64,000 nucleotides of DNA from NCBI RefSeq assembly GCF_026341775.1, contig NZ_JAPEOB010000001.1:2852001-2916000 (forward strand), written 5' to 3'. A program made the translations under genes and the position numbers. The notes below the pieces were generated by a model. It was given only the letters and a program-made list of their open reading frames with translations, searched no databases and was not told the origin of the DNA. Of this stretch, positions 7,820 to 15,224 are shown piece by piece; within the stretch, counting starts at the first letter, position 1, and every line of letters begins with the position of its first letter. This DNA is from Streptomyces sp. NBC_00654. GTDB lineage: Bacteria; Actinomycetota; Actinomycetes; Streptomycetales; Streptomycetaceae.

Positions 7820-8542
7820 ATGACCCGCCTCTCATCCCTCAACACCATCTCGGCCCAGGAGCATCTGCGGGACCGGGTGGCCCACGCGTTGAGGGCGGCG
7901 CTCATCGCCGGTGATCTGCGCCCGGGGATGATCTACTCCGCGCCCGCGCTCGCCTCGGAGTTCGGAGTCTCCGCCACCCCGGTCCGTGAGGCCATGCTCG
8001 ACCTGGCCCGTGAAGGTCTGGTCGAGGCCGTGCGCAACAAGGGTTTCCGGATCACGGAGTTGACCGAGCAGGACCTCGACGACTTCACCGAACTCCGGGC
8101 GATGATCGAGGTTCCCACCGTCGGCCGGATCGCCGGGCTGGGGAAGACCCGGCAGCTGGAGGCCCTGCGGCCGCTGGCGCTGGCGATCGTCGACGCCGCG
8201 CGCGAACACGACATCCTCGGCTATCTGGAGGCCGACCGGCGCTTCCATCTGGAGCTGCTCGCCCTGGCCGGCAACCGCCGGCTGGTCGAGGAGGTCGGGA
8301 ACCTCCGCAAGCGCTCACGACTCTTCGGCCTCAACCGGCTGGCAGAGACAGGGCAGTTGATCACTTCCGCCGAGGAACACATCCAACTGCTCGATCTGAT
8401 CGTCGCGGGAGACGCGAAGCGCGCCGAGGCCTGCATGCTCGCTCATATGTCACATGTCCGGTCCCTGTGGGCCGATGGCGGAGAGACGGACAAGGGCGAG
8501 GGCGTCGAACGCATCACGCACCGCAGGGTGGGGCAGGGGTAG
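7820..8542 (+). CDS. GntR/FCD-family transcriptional regulator of the hydroxyproline block
   Basis: 240-residue regulator. An N-terminal winged helix (residues about 10-80, recognition region FGVSATPVREAM) is followed by an all-helical FCD ligand domain with the metal-binding pattern D-x3-H (DRRFHLELLALAGN). FCD regulators usually sense small organic acids or amino acids and act mostly as repressors. The ATG at 7820 has GGAGGAA 6 nt upstream; the GTG at 7802 overlaps that ribosome site and is rejected. It lies directly downstream of the epimerase and is flanked by five copies of an operator-like palindrome, which makes it the likely controller of this block. The inducer could be hydroxyproline or a pathway intermediate; the sequence cannot tell. 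A closely similar DNA-binding domain is encoded at 16218. Confidence 0.9.
   Translation: MTRLSSLNTISAQEHLRDRVAHALRAALIAGDLRPGMIYSAPALASEFGVSATPVREAMLDLAREGLVEAVRNKGFRITELTEQDLDDFTELRAMIEVPTVGRIAGLGKTRQLEALRPLALAIVDAAREHDILGYLEADRRFHLELLALAGNRRLVEEVGNLRKRSRLFGLNRLAETGQLITSAEEHIQLLDLIVAGDAKRAEACMLAHMSHVRSLWADGGETDKGEGVERITHRRVGQG
8447..8455. promoter_or_regulatory. Operator-like palindrome ATGTCACAT inside the regulator's 3' end
   Basis: A perfect copy of the 9-bp palindrome lies within the coding sequence of the GntR gene, 88 bp before its stop, over codons for H-M-S-H-V. It may be a genuine intragenic site or a chance consequence of coding; it is 140 bp upstream of the GNAT start. Confidence 0.35.
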
Positions 8543-8560
8543 GGGCAGGGGCAGGGGCTG

Positions 8561-8589
8561 TTGGGCGTCCGACGCCTACGCCCTACGCT
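8561..8589 (+). promoter_or_regulatory. Promoter of the GNAT gene, leaderless
   Basis: TTGGGC (8561-8566) and TACGCT (8584-8589) have a 17-bp spacer, and the -10 element ends 6 nt before the ATG at 8596. There is no Shine-Dalgarno sequence. A run of GGGGCA/GGGGTA repeats (about 8529-8558) precedes it. Confidence 0.5.
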
Positions 8590-8595
8590 CCTGCC

Positions 8596-9357
8596 ATGCC
8601 GAACTCGGAGCTGCAGCCGATCATTTCCTTCTTGTCGACCTTCGCCCGCCGTCAGGCCGCGCGGGTCGTCGACCTTCCCGGCGGGTTCGCCGCATACGAC
8701 GACGCCTACGCACACTCCCGCGCGAACAACCAGGTGGTCATCGACACGGCTGTCGAAGCCGAGTCGCTGCCCGCCCTCACGGACGAGGCACTCGGGCATC
8801 TGCCGCACCGGCTGGTCTCGGTCCTCGACGACAGCGTCGCGCAGGCCTGCGCGGAGCCGCTGATCCGGGCCGGCTACACCCACTCCACCTATCTGATCAT
8901 GGTGCACACGGGCCCGGTACCGGCCGGTGGAAACGCGGAGAAGGTCGGCCTCGACGCGCTGCGTGTCCCTCTCACCCGGCGATGGCGGGGCTTCCTGCCG
9001 GACGTCGACGACGAGGTCGTACGCCACCTCGTCGACCGACGTCAGGCTCGCCACCGGGGGGCCGACACGGTCCACTTCATCGGAGCCCGCACCCGGGCGG
9101 GCGAGGTCGCCTCATGGGCCGACCTCTATCTGGACCCGGCAACCGGCATCGCCCAGATCGAGGACCTGATCACCGCGTCCGCCCACCTCGGCCGTGGCCA
9201 TGGCGACGCGGTCCTGACCACTGCCCTGCGCCTGGCGGCCGATACGGGCTGCGCCACCCGCTTCCTGACCGCCGACGCGGCGGACTGGCCCCGGCACTGG
9301 TACGAGCGCCGCGGGTTCTCCGTCATCGGCCGCTCCCACAGCTTCGAACGGGGCTGA
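8596..9357 (+). CDS. GNAT-type acetyltransferase
   Basis: 253-residue protein whose C-terminal half reads as a GNAT fold: a beta-strand segment VASWADLYLDPATGIAQIED, then the acetyl-CoA loop region LGRGHGDAVLTTAL, and the closing WYERRGFSVIGRS motif. The N-terminal 100 residues may be a degenerate second GNAT domain, as in other two-domain Streptomyces acetyltransferases. The substrate is unknown. The start at 8596 is set by the first good N-terminus and the leaderless promoter; the upstream frame only adds Gly/Arg repeats from low-complexity DNA. It sits between the regulator and the collagenase, in the same orientation, but I see no evidence that it acts in hydroxyproline use. Confidence 0.75.
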   Translation: MPNSELQPIISFLSTFARRQAARVVDLPGGFAAYDDAYAHSRANNQVVIDTAVEAESLPALTDEALGHLPHRLVSVLDDSVAQACAEPLIRAGYTHSTYLIMVHTGPVPAGGNAEKVGLDALRVPLTRRWRGFLPDVDDEVVRHLVDRRQARHRGADTVHFIGARTRAGEVASWADLYLDPATGIAQIEDLITASAHLGRGHGDAVLTTALRLAADTGCATRFLTADAADWPRHWYERRGFSVIGRSHSFERG

Positions 9358-9699
9358 GCGCGGGCCGGCACGACGAACATGAACAACCGACTTCCCCTTT
9401 GCCCGTGGCCGCGGTCGCGTCACGCGACGCTGTGATCCAACCCGATGGGGCGGGAGCCGGTCTGTCCCGCCCGGCCGGCTTCTCCCGGGACCACTGGCGG
9501 GCGGTGACCGGCGGGCTGATGGGCCGGAGCCGGGTACGGGCGGCGATCGCCGGCCACGTGACCACCGGACTCATGACCGTGCCCTTCGCACCGGCCCCGC
9601 CGTGCTCATCCCTGCCGTCCGCCGTGGGCCCGGCCGATTCGCCTGCCGCCCGGCTGAGTTGCGGGGCAATGAATGTGGGTTCAACGGCTTCCGAAGGAC
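9358..9699. other. Non-coding stretch before the collagenase operator
   Basis: This 342-bp part of the GNAT-collagenase gap contains no reading frame with a credible start, ribosome site or recognisable product. Open frames across it on either strand are compositional. I see no repeat or mobile element in it. Confidence 0.5.
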
Positions 9700-9720
9700 A
9701 TGTGACATGTGCCATTGTAC
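9700..9720. promoter_or_regulatory. Putative double GntR operator upstream of the collagenase
   Basis: A perfect ATGTGACAT (9700-9708) lies within the longer palindrome ACATGTGACATGT (9699-9711), and a second, overlapping element TGTGCCATTGTAC (9708-9720) resembles the regulator's own site. A weak -35 TTCCGA (9689-9694) lies 18 bp upstream of a -10-like CATTGT (9713-9718), so the operator would overlap the collagenase promoter. This leaves a leader of about 130 nt before the GTG at 9854. Confidence 0.6.
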
Positions 9721-9853
9721 TGATCGCAGGGACGTGGAGTCGTGCTCATGCCATTCGGTAGGGCCCGTCAACTCCATTGCTTCCCCACCCTGCTCAACCC
9801 TCCACAGGCCGCGCGTTCCCCGGCGCGGCCACCACTCCGCTGGGAGGCGGCAC

Positions 9854-12277
9854 GTGAAGAACCGATCGGTTCGACAGAGAGAAACCGGGACATCCACCCG
9901 GTCACCAGCCCGGATATCCGCCGGTGTTTCAGCCGCGGTACTGGCGGCCTGTCTGGGTGTGGGGCTGCTCGCCGGCCCGGCCCAGTCCGCCCAGCCGTCG
10001 TTCGCCCTCGCTGCCGGGGCGAAGTCCGAGGCGAAGGCGCCGGGCGCCCCGGCCACCGGTGCCCCGGACCCGGACGGTCCCACCGCGCGGTCGTCGGCCC
10101 CGGCCGCCGAGGACCCGGAGCATGTCGGCACCGCGCCCCTCAAGCCCGCGGACCGGGCGCCCCAGTCCGCGGACAAGGACGCGCTCAAGCGGGACTACGA
10201 CGACTCCGCGACCGCCGCACCGAGCCGCCGCGCCCCCTCGATGTCCGACAAGGCACGCCTCGCGGCCAAGTCGCGCGGTCTCACCGCCGCCGCGGCGTGC
10301 AATGTCAGCGACTTCGCCGGCCGCACCGGTGACGCGCTCGTCCAGCAGGTGATCTCGTCGACCACCGAATGCGTCAACACCCTGTTCACCGTCAAGGGCC
10401 AGGACGGCTATAACGTCTTCCGCGAGGCGCAGATGGTCACCATCGCCGACGCCATGCGTGCGCGTACGGCGGCCTACCCCGGCGACAGCAGCACCGGAAT
10501 GCCGCAACTGGTCCTCTTCCTCAGGGCCGGCTACTTCGTGCAGTACTACGACCCGTCGACGGTCGGTACCTACGGCCCCGCGCTCCGCTCCGCCATCCAG
10601 GGAGCCCTGGACGGATTCTTCGCCTCCCCGCACTCCTCGGACGTCACCGACGCCAACGGTGAGACCCTGTCCGAAGCGGTCATCCTTATCGACAGCGCCG
10701 TGGAGAACGCCCGGTACCTGAGTGTCGTCAAGCGGCTGCTCGCGGGATACGACTCCTCCTACAACAGCTCCTGGTACATGCTCAACGCTGTCAACAATGT
10801 GTACACCGTGACATTCCGCGGTCACCAGGTGCCCGAGTTCATCTCGGCGGTCGAGGCCGACCCCAGCCTGATCGACGCGCTGCACGACTTCGCGGCGAAC
10901 CACCTGGATCTGCTGGGCACCGAGCGGTCCTACCTGGCCTCCAACGCCGGCCGGGAGCTCGGCCGCTTCCTCCAGGAGCCGTCGCTGCGTGGCAAGGCGA
11001 GCCCCCTGGCCGTCTCGCTGCTCAAGAAGAGTTCCATCACCGGACCCACCGCCGCGCTCTGGGTCGGTGTGGCCGAGATGGCGGACTACTACGACCGGGC
11101 CAACTGCTCCACATACGACACCTGCGACCTCTCCGCCCGCCTCAAGGAAGCCGTCCTGCCGGTCAAGCACACGTGCAGTGACAGCATCAACATCCTGGCC
11201 CAGGAGATCTCGACCACCGACCTGGAGGCGAGCTGCACCAGCCTGCGCAACCAGGACGCCTACTTCCACGACGTCGCACGGGACAAGGGGCCGGTCGCCG
11301 ACGACCGTAACAACAAGATCGAGGTCGTGGTCTTCGACTCCAGCACCGATTACCAGACCTACGCCGGCGCGATCTACGGCATCAACACGAACAACGGCGG
11401 GATGTACCTGGAGGGCGACCCGTCCGTCGAGGGCAACCAGCCGCGGTTCATCGCCTACGAAGCGGAGTGGGTCAGGCCGGAATTCCAGATCTGGAACCTC
11501 AACCACGAGTACACGCACTATCTCGACGGCCGGTTCAACATGCACGGCGACTTCGAGGCGGGTCTCACGACCCCGACCATCTGGTGGGTCGAGGGCTTCG
11601 CGGAGTACATCTCCTACTCGTACCGCAATGTCACCTATGACGCTGCGATCAGCCAGGCCGGCAAGGGTACCTACACCCTGCGCTCGCTCTTCGACAGCAC
11701 CTACGAGAACGCCGACCAGACCCGCATCTACAACTGGGGTTACCTGGCCGCCCGTTACATGCTCCAGTCGCATCGCGGCGACGTCGACCAGCTGCTGGGC
11801 CTCTACCGCAGCGGCGACTGGGAGAGTGCCCGCACTCTGCTCACCTCGACCATCGGCAATCGGTACGACGCGGACTGGAGCTCCTGGCTGACGGCGTGTG
11901 CCGCCGGCAAGTGCGGCACTCTCACGAACCCGCCGGTGGATCTGGGACCCGAGTGCACCGAGAGCGACGTCAGGAAGCTGGCGAAGAACTGCAAGCGCAG
12001 CAACCTTTCGGCCACCGAGGGCAACTACTCCTACCACTACATCGACATTCCTTCGGGCACGACTGAGCTGAAGATCACGATGACGGGCGGCAACGGTGAC
12101 GCCGATCTCTACTACAACGCCAGCCAATGGGCGATGACCGGCGACTACACCAGCCGAGCCGCAGGGGACGGGAACGAGCACACCCTGACCGTCCAGAACC
12201 CCAGCGCCGGAAGGCACTTCATCAGCCTCTACTCGGTCAAGGGATTCGACGGAGCCACCGTCGCGACTCAGTTCTGA
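9854..12277 (+). CDS. Secreted microbial collagenase, peptidase family M9
   Basis: 807-residue secreted zinc metalloprotease predicted to cleave native collagen. A signal peptide with a twin-basic, Arg-rich start and a hydrophobic core (VSAAVLAACLGVGLLAG) ends near an AQS-A site at about residue 40. The M9 N-terminal activator region follows, then the zinc site HEYTH at residues 551-555 with the downstream glutamate E580 in WWVEGFAEY. A bacterial pre-peptidase C-terminal (PPC) domain fills roughly the last 95 residues (GNGDADLYYNASQWAM). The GTG at 9854 is chosen for GGGAGG 6 nt upstream and because the signal peptide starts there; the frame is open to 9602 but that part has no N-terminal character and covers the operator. 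The operator upstream links it to the hydroxyproline genes, which makes biological sense since collagen is rich in hydroxyproline. Confidence 0.93.
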   Translation: MKNRSVRQRETGTSTRSPARISAGVSAAVLAACLGVGLLAGPAQSAQPSFALAAGAKSEAKAPGAPATGAPDPDGPTARSSAPAAEDPEHVGTAPLKPADRAPQSADKDALKRDYDDSATAAPSRRAPSMSDKARLAAKSRGLTAAAACNVSDFAGRTGDALVQQVISSTTECVNTLFTVKGQDGYNVFREAQMVTIADAMRARTAAYPGDSSTGMPQLVLFLRAGYFVQYYDPSTVGTYGPALRSAIQGALDGFFASPHSSDVTDANGETLSEAVILIDSAVENARYLSVVKRLLAGYDSSYNSSWYMLNAVNNVYTVTFRGHQVPEFISAVEADPSLIDALHDFAANHLDLLGTERSYLASNAGRELGRFLQEPSLRGKASPLAVSLLKKSSITGPTAALWVGVAEMADYYDRANCSTYDTCDLSARLKEAVLPVKHTCSDSINILAQEISTTDLEASCTSLRNQDAYFHDVARDKGPVADDRNNKIEVVVFDSSTDYQTYAGAIYGINTNNGGMYLEGDPSVEGNQPRFIAYEAEWVRPEFQIWNLNHEYTHYLDGRFNMHGDFEAGLTTPTIWWVEGFAEYISYSYRNVTYDAAISQAGKGTYTLRSLFDSTYENADQTRIYNWGYLAARYMLQSHRGDVDQLLGLYRSGDWESARTLLTSTIGNRYDADWSSWLTACAAGKCGTLTNPPVDLGPECTESDVRKLAKNCKRSNLSATEGNYSYHYIDIPSGTTELKITMTGGNGDADLYYNASQWAMTGDYTSRAAGDGNEHTLTVQNPSAGRHFISLYSVKGFDGATVATQF

Positions 12278-12301
12278 CCGATCTGCTGAACGACGCGTGA
12301 A

Positions 12302-12341
12302 GGGCGGGGCGGTGGCTGCGGGAGCGGCCACCGCCCCGCCC
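12302..12341. terminator. Strong hairpin after the collagenase
   Basis: Perfect 15-bp inverted repeat GGGCGGGGCGGTGGC / GCCACCGCCCCGCCC around a 10-nt loop, 25 nt after the collagenase stop. It can serve the collagenase and possibly the convergent ribonuclease gene. Confidence 0.75.
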
Positions 12342-12483
12342 CGTCTCTGCCCCGTCTCTGGCCCGTTTCCGTCCTGCTTCCGCCCCGGCTCACGGAGGCG
12401 GGGCGGGGCCGGTCCGGGCCGGGGATCCGATCCGCGCCGCAGGTGGGGGAGCGACGGCGCGGACCGGACCGGTGGGTGCGGGA

Positions 12484-13002
12484 TCAGCAGTCGTGGTCGA
12501 CGAGGTCGAAGGACGCGTAATGGTCGGCGGTGTAGTAGTCCTCCTGGACTTCCTCACCCGTCACGATCCGCCGGGCGCCGCGGTTGGGCGAGCCGGGGGT
12601 GATGACCGTGTACTCGTGGTAGTACCCGGTGCTCCGGTCCGGCAGGATGCCTTCCCGGTTCTGGAAGACGGTGCCGTCCTGGTCGTACGGGAACGGGCCG
12701 CCCGCATCGATGAGATCGAGGGTGTCGTGCGCCTGGGACGGCAGATCCGAGTAGCAGATGCTCCCGACCGAGGCGGCGGCGAAGGGCGCGGGGGCGAATC
12801 GCGCGGAGGCGGCGTACGAGTTGGTGACGTACGAGTTGGTGACGTACGAGGCGGTGAGGAACGGGGAGGTGGAGAGCGTGGTGGTGGGGGCTGGGGGTGC
12901 GGCGGTGTCCGCAGAAGCCGGACCCGAGGCGAAGAGGACGGACAGGAGGGCGGCGGTGCCGCCGAGCATGGTGATCCGTGGGGGGATTCGCATACCCACC
13001 AT
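12484..13002 (-). CDS. Secreted guanyl-specific ribonuclease, RNase Sa/barnase family
   Basis: 172-residue preprotein. Its last 95 residues or so closely match the Streptomyces RNase Sa family: ICYSDLP near the start, GPFPYDQDG, VFQNRE, the catalytic Glu in YYHEYTVITPG, the catalytic Arg in RGARRIVTGE and the catalytic His in DHYASF, ending with a disulfide Cys (DHDC). A signal peptide (MLGGTAALLSVLFASGPASA) is followed by a Pro/Thr/Ser-rich spacer containing a short SYVTNSYVTNSYA repeat, so the mature catalytic domain probably follows further processing. The start is uncertain: ATG at 13002 or ATG at 12993; neither has a clear Shine-Dalgarno. No barstar-like inhibitor gene is next to it. The gene is convergent with the collagenase. 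Confidence 0.92.
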   Translation of the reverse strand: MVGMRIPPRITMLGGTAALLSVLFASGPASADTAAPPAPTTTLSTSPFLTASYVTNSYVTNSYAASARFAPAPFAAASVGSICYSDLPSQAHDTLDLIDAGGPFPYDQDGTVFQNREGILPDRSTGYYHEYTVITPGSPNRGARRIVTGEEVQEDYYTADHYASFDLVDHDC

Positions 13003-13008
13003 GATGAC

Positions 13009-13031
13009 GCGCGTAGATCTGCCTCCGTCAA
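13009..13031 (-). promoter_or_regulatory. Ribonuclease promoter region with ATCTACGCGC element
   Basis: On the minus strand a -35-like TTGACG (13031-13026) is followed, within the spacer, by ATCTACGCGC (13018-13009). The identical ten bases sit in the spacer of the secreted nuclease promoter at 55113-55141. The -10 element is unclear because it would overlap the start codon. Confidence 0.45.
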
Positions 13032-13261
13032 CACCAACTCGTGTGAATTCTGCGGAAGTTAACCGCAGGTGCGTCTGTATGACGAACACGTTTCCCGGCG
13101 GTGGACGCGGTGAGGAGGTGCCGCCACCGCGTTCACCGGCGCGGCTCCGCGCGGCCTCCGGTTCCTTGTTGATGAATCGACAAGCGTGACAACGCTCGGG
13201 CGGGGCATGCATTCCGTGAAGCTGTTCGAGGAATTGCCGGAGCAGGGGAGGTCGGTTCACA

Positions 13262-13738
13262 GTGCGCGCGGGGGAAATGACGAAGCGGCAGGGAAGAACC
13301 ACGGATGCCGCGGACCGGAAGCCGGATGGCCGACGGGCCGGGGCGGGGAATCCGCCCGACCGAATGCGCCGCAGAATCGGCCATACGGACAGATCCGCCG
13401 TGGGGGAGGTGCGCCGGGAATTGAGGGAATTCCTCGGGCGGCACGCCGAGGCCGAGCGGATCGACGAGGCGGAACTGCTCACGAGCGAGCTGGTCACCAA
13501 CGCACTCATCCACACCCGTCATGGTGCGGTGGTCACGGCCACCGCGGGACCCGGGAGCATCCGGGTGGAAGTCAGGGACTTCATGTCGGACCTGCCCGCG
13601 CCGTACGTACCGAACGCCGACGACGGTACGCACGGCAGGGGCCTCATCCTGGTGCGGAGCCTCGCCGATGCCTGGGGTGTGGATACCCAGATGCTGGGCA
13701 AGGTGGTCTGGTTCGAGCTGAGGGGGGGGAGGCCCTGA
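13262..13738 (+). CDS. Anti-sigma-type serine kinase/ATP-binding protein (RsbW-like HATPase)
   Basis: 158-residue GHKL-type ATPase. The N-box is SELVTNALIH (E-x3-N), and the G-box is DGTHGRGLILVRSLAD, both typical of the stand-alone HATPase_c proteins that are numerous in Streptomyces and act as anti-sigma factors or anti-anti-sigma kinases. The first 45 residues are basic and disordered. GTG 13262 is preceded by GGGGAGG at a 10-nt distance; ATG 13277 is the alternative. No partner sigma factor or antagonist gene is adjacent, so its target is unknown. The stop is followed by a 185-bp gap with several ACCCACTCA-like short repeats (13855-13920). Confidence 0.85.
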   Translation: MRAGEMTKRQGRTTDAADRKPDGRRAGAGNPPDRMRRRIGHTDRSAVGEVRRELREFLGRHAEAERIDEAELLTSELVTNALIHTRHGAVVTATAGPGSIRVEVRDFMSDLPAPYVPNADDGTHGRGLILVRSLADAWGVDTQMLGKVVWFELRGGRP

Positions 13739-13923
13739 CCGGGCGCCTCACCGTTCCGTGAGCGAGCGGGACCCGCCCTCCGCGCCCGCGGGCACATGGG
13801 CGGGCGTACGCACGGAACACGTCCACGCGTGATTCCCCTCGTCTACCCGCCCACGTACCCACTCATCCCTTGTCACCCACTCAATATCACCCACCCGATT
13901 CACTCGTTCACCCACTCATGTAC

Positions 13924-15033
13924 TCAGCCGAACTGCTGCTCCAGGTCCTTCAGTTTCTGCTCCAGCGAGTCGAGCCGGGGCAGGGCCTGGGTGTCGTCCT
14001 CGGCGGTGAGGTCGACGGTCCGGGAGTCATTCCCCGGGGGCGGTGCGGCGGGATCCTTCGAGTTCGAGCCGCTCGCGGTCCGCTTCGGGCCGCGAACGGC
14101 TTGCAGGGATGGCCGGGGTCGCAAAGGCAGCTGACCCGGCTCTGCTATGGCAGGCTCCGCGACGGACTGCGCGGAGCCCGAAGCCGGTGCGATGGCCGGG
14201 ACGTCCGCCGCCGCCCGGACACTCTCGCGGCCACCGCGCCCCCAGGCCCGGTTCTGCCGGTTCAGCGCCTTGATACGGGCCCGGTCCAGCTTCTCCTGGT
14301 CCCGGCGGCGGAGCCGGTCCTGCTCCTTCTCCCGCCGGTCCTCCCGTACCTCGTCGACGGCCTCGTCCAGCGTGCGTACGCCTTCGAGGAGCATCAGCGA
14401 CCAGGCGCCGAAGGTCTCCCGGGGCGCCCGCAGCCACCGTACGATCCGGATCTGCGGCAACGGCCGGGGGACCAGGCCCTGTTCGCGCAGGGCGGCCCGG
14501 CGGGTCTGCTTCAGCGCGCGGTCGAAGAGCACGGCCGCCGAGAGGGACATCCCCGCGAAGAAGTGCGGGGCGCCCGCGTGGTCCATGCCGCGCGGCGCGT
14601 GCACCCAGTTGAACCAGGCGGCGGCGCCGGCGAATGTCCACACCAGCAGCCGGGAGCCGAGAGCCGCGTCGCCGTGGCTGGCCTCGCGGACGGCCAGCAC
14701 CGAACAGAACATCGCGGCGCCGTCGAGGCCGAACGGGACGAGGTATTCCCAGCCCCCGGTGAGGTTGAGGTTCTGCCGGCCGAAGCCGACGAGCCCGTGG
14801 AAGGACAGGGCTGCGGCGACCGCCGCGCAGCAGAAGAGCAGGACGTACGAGGCGGTCGCGTAGAGCGCCTCCTTGCGCCTCCGGCGTTCCTCGCTGCGTT
14901 CCCAGTTGTCGTCGGCCGCGGCCTTTCCAGCGGCGCGCTTGCCGCGCGCGACCACCGTCACCGCCGCCATGACCCCCACGAGCAGCACGGCGCCCGGAAG
15001 CAGCCAGTCAAGCGATATGTCGGTCAGTCTCAT
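13924..15033 (-). CDS. DUF2637 membrane protein (SpdB-like)
   Basis: 369-residue membrane protein with four predicted hydrophobic helices in the first 150 residues (LLPGAVLLVGVMAAVTVV, then ALYATASYVLLFCC, PFGLDGAAMFCSVL, LLVWTFAGAAAWFNW). They are followed by a long charged helix rich in Glu/Arg (about 215-265), a Pro/Ser/Ala-rich linker and a short C-terminal coiled coil LDSLEQKLKDLEQQF. This matches DUF2637 proteins, which are frequent in Streptomyces chromosomes and related to plasmid-spread SpdB proteins. The molecular role is unknown; the helix-plus-coil layout suggests a membrane anchor for a multimeric complex. AAGGGA precedes the ATG. No other plasmid-transfer gene is near, so I do not call an integrated element. 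Confidence 0.85.
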   Translation of the reverse strand: MRLTDISLDWLLPGAVLLVGVMAAVTVVARGKRAAGKAAADDNWERSEERRRRKEALYATASYVLLFCCAAVAAALSFHGLVGFGRQNLNLTGGWEYLVPFGLDGAAMFCSVLAVREASHGDAALGSRLLVWTFAGAAAWFNWVHAPRGMDHAGAPHFFAGMSLSAAVLFDRALKQTRRAALREQGLVPRPLPQIRIVRWLRAPRETFGAWSLMLLEGVRTLDEAVDEVREDRREKEQDRLRRRDQEKLDRARIKALNRQNRAWGRGGRESVRAAADVPAIAPASGSAQSVAEPAIAEPGQLPLRPRPSLQAVRGPKRTASGSNSKDPAAPPPGNDSRTVDLTAEDDTQALPRLDSLEQKLKDLEQQFG

Positions 15034-15224
15034 GCGCGGTCCCTTGCGTCACGTAGGGCGTTTCGGGCGCCATCGTGACGGAAATCCCACCCCGGTCAGG
15101 GGGTTTCGGGACAAGAGCACGCTATTGGGGTGACACAGCATACGTATGGACGGAATCTGATCGAATGCCCTGACGAAGAAGACCGGTTGCGTTCGAATTG
15201 CGTCATCCGGACGGGCGGTGTGGA

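Noticed and set aside
9323..9715. Minus-strand 130-codon frame in the GNAT-collagenase gap
   Set aside because: Low-complexity composition, overlaps the GNAT 3' end and contains the operator; no start signal.
9602..9853. N-terminal extension of the collagenase
   Set aside because: It has no signal-peptide character and would cover the operator; GTG 9854 has a good ribosome site and starts the signal peptide.
12484..13002. Ribonuclease as a toxin of a toxin-antitoxin pair
   Set aside because: It is a secreted RNase Sa-type enzyme with a signal peptide, and no barstar-like antitoxin lies next to it.
13924..15033. Integrated conjugative plasmid suggested by the SpdB-like DUF2637 gene
   Set aside because: No integrase, transfer ATPase, replication gene, tRNA attachment site or direct flanking repeat was found.
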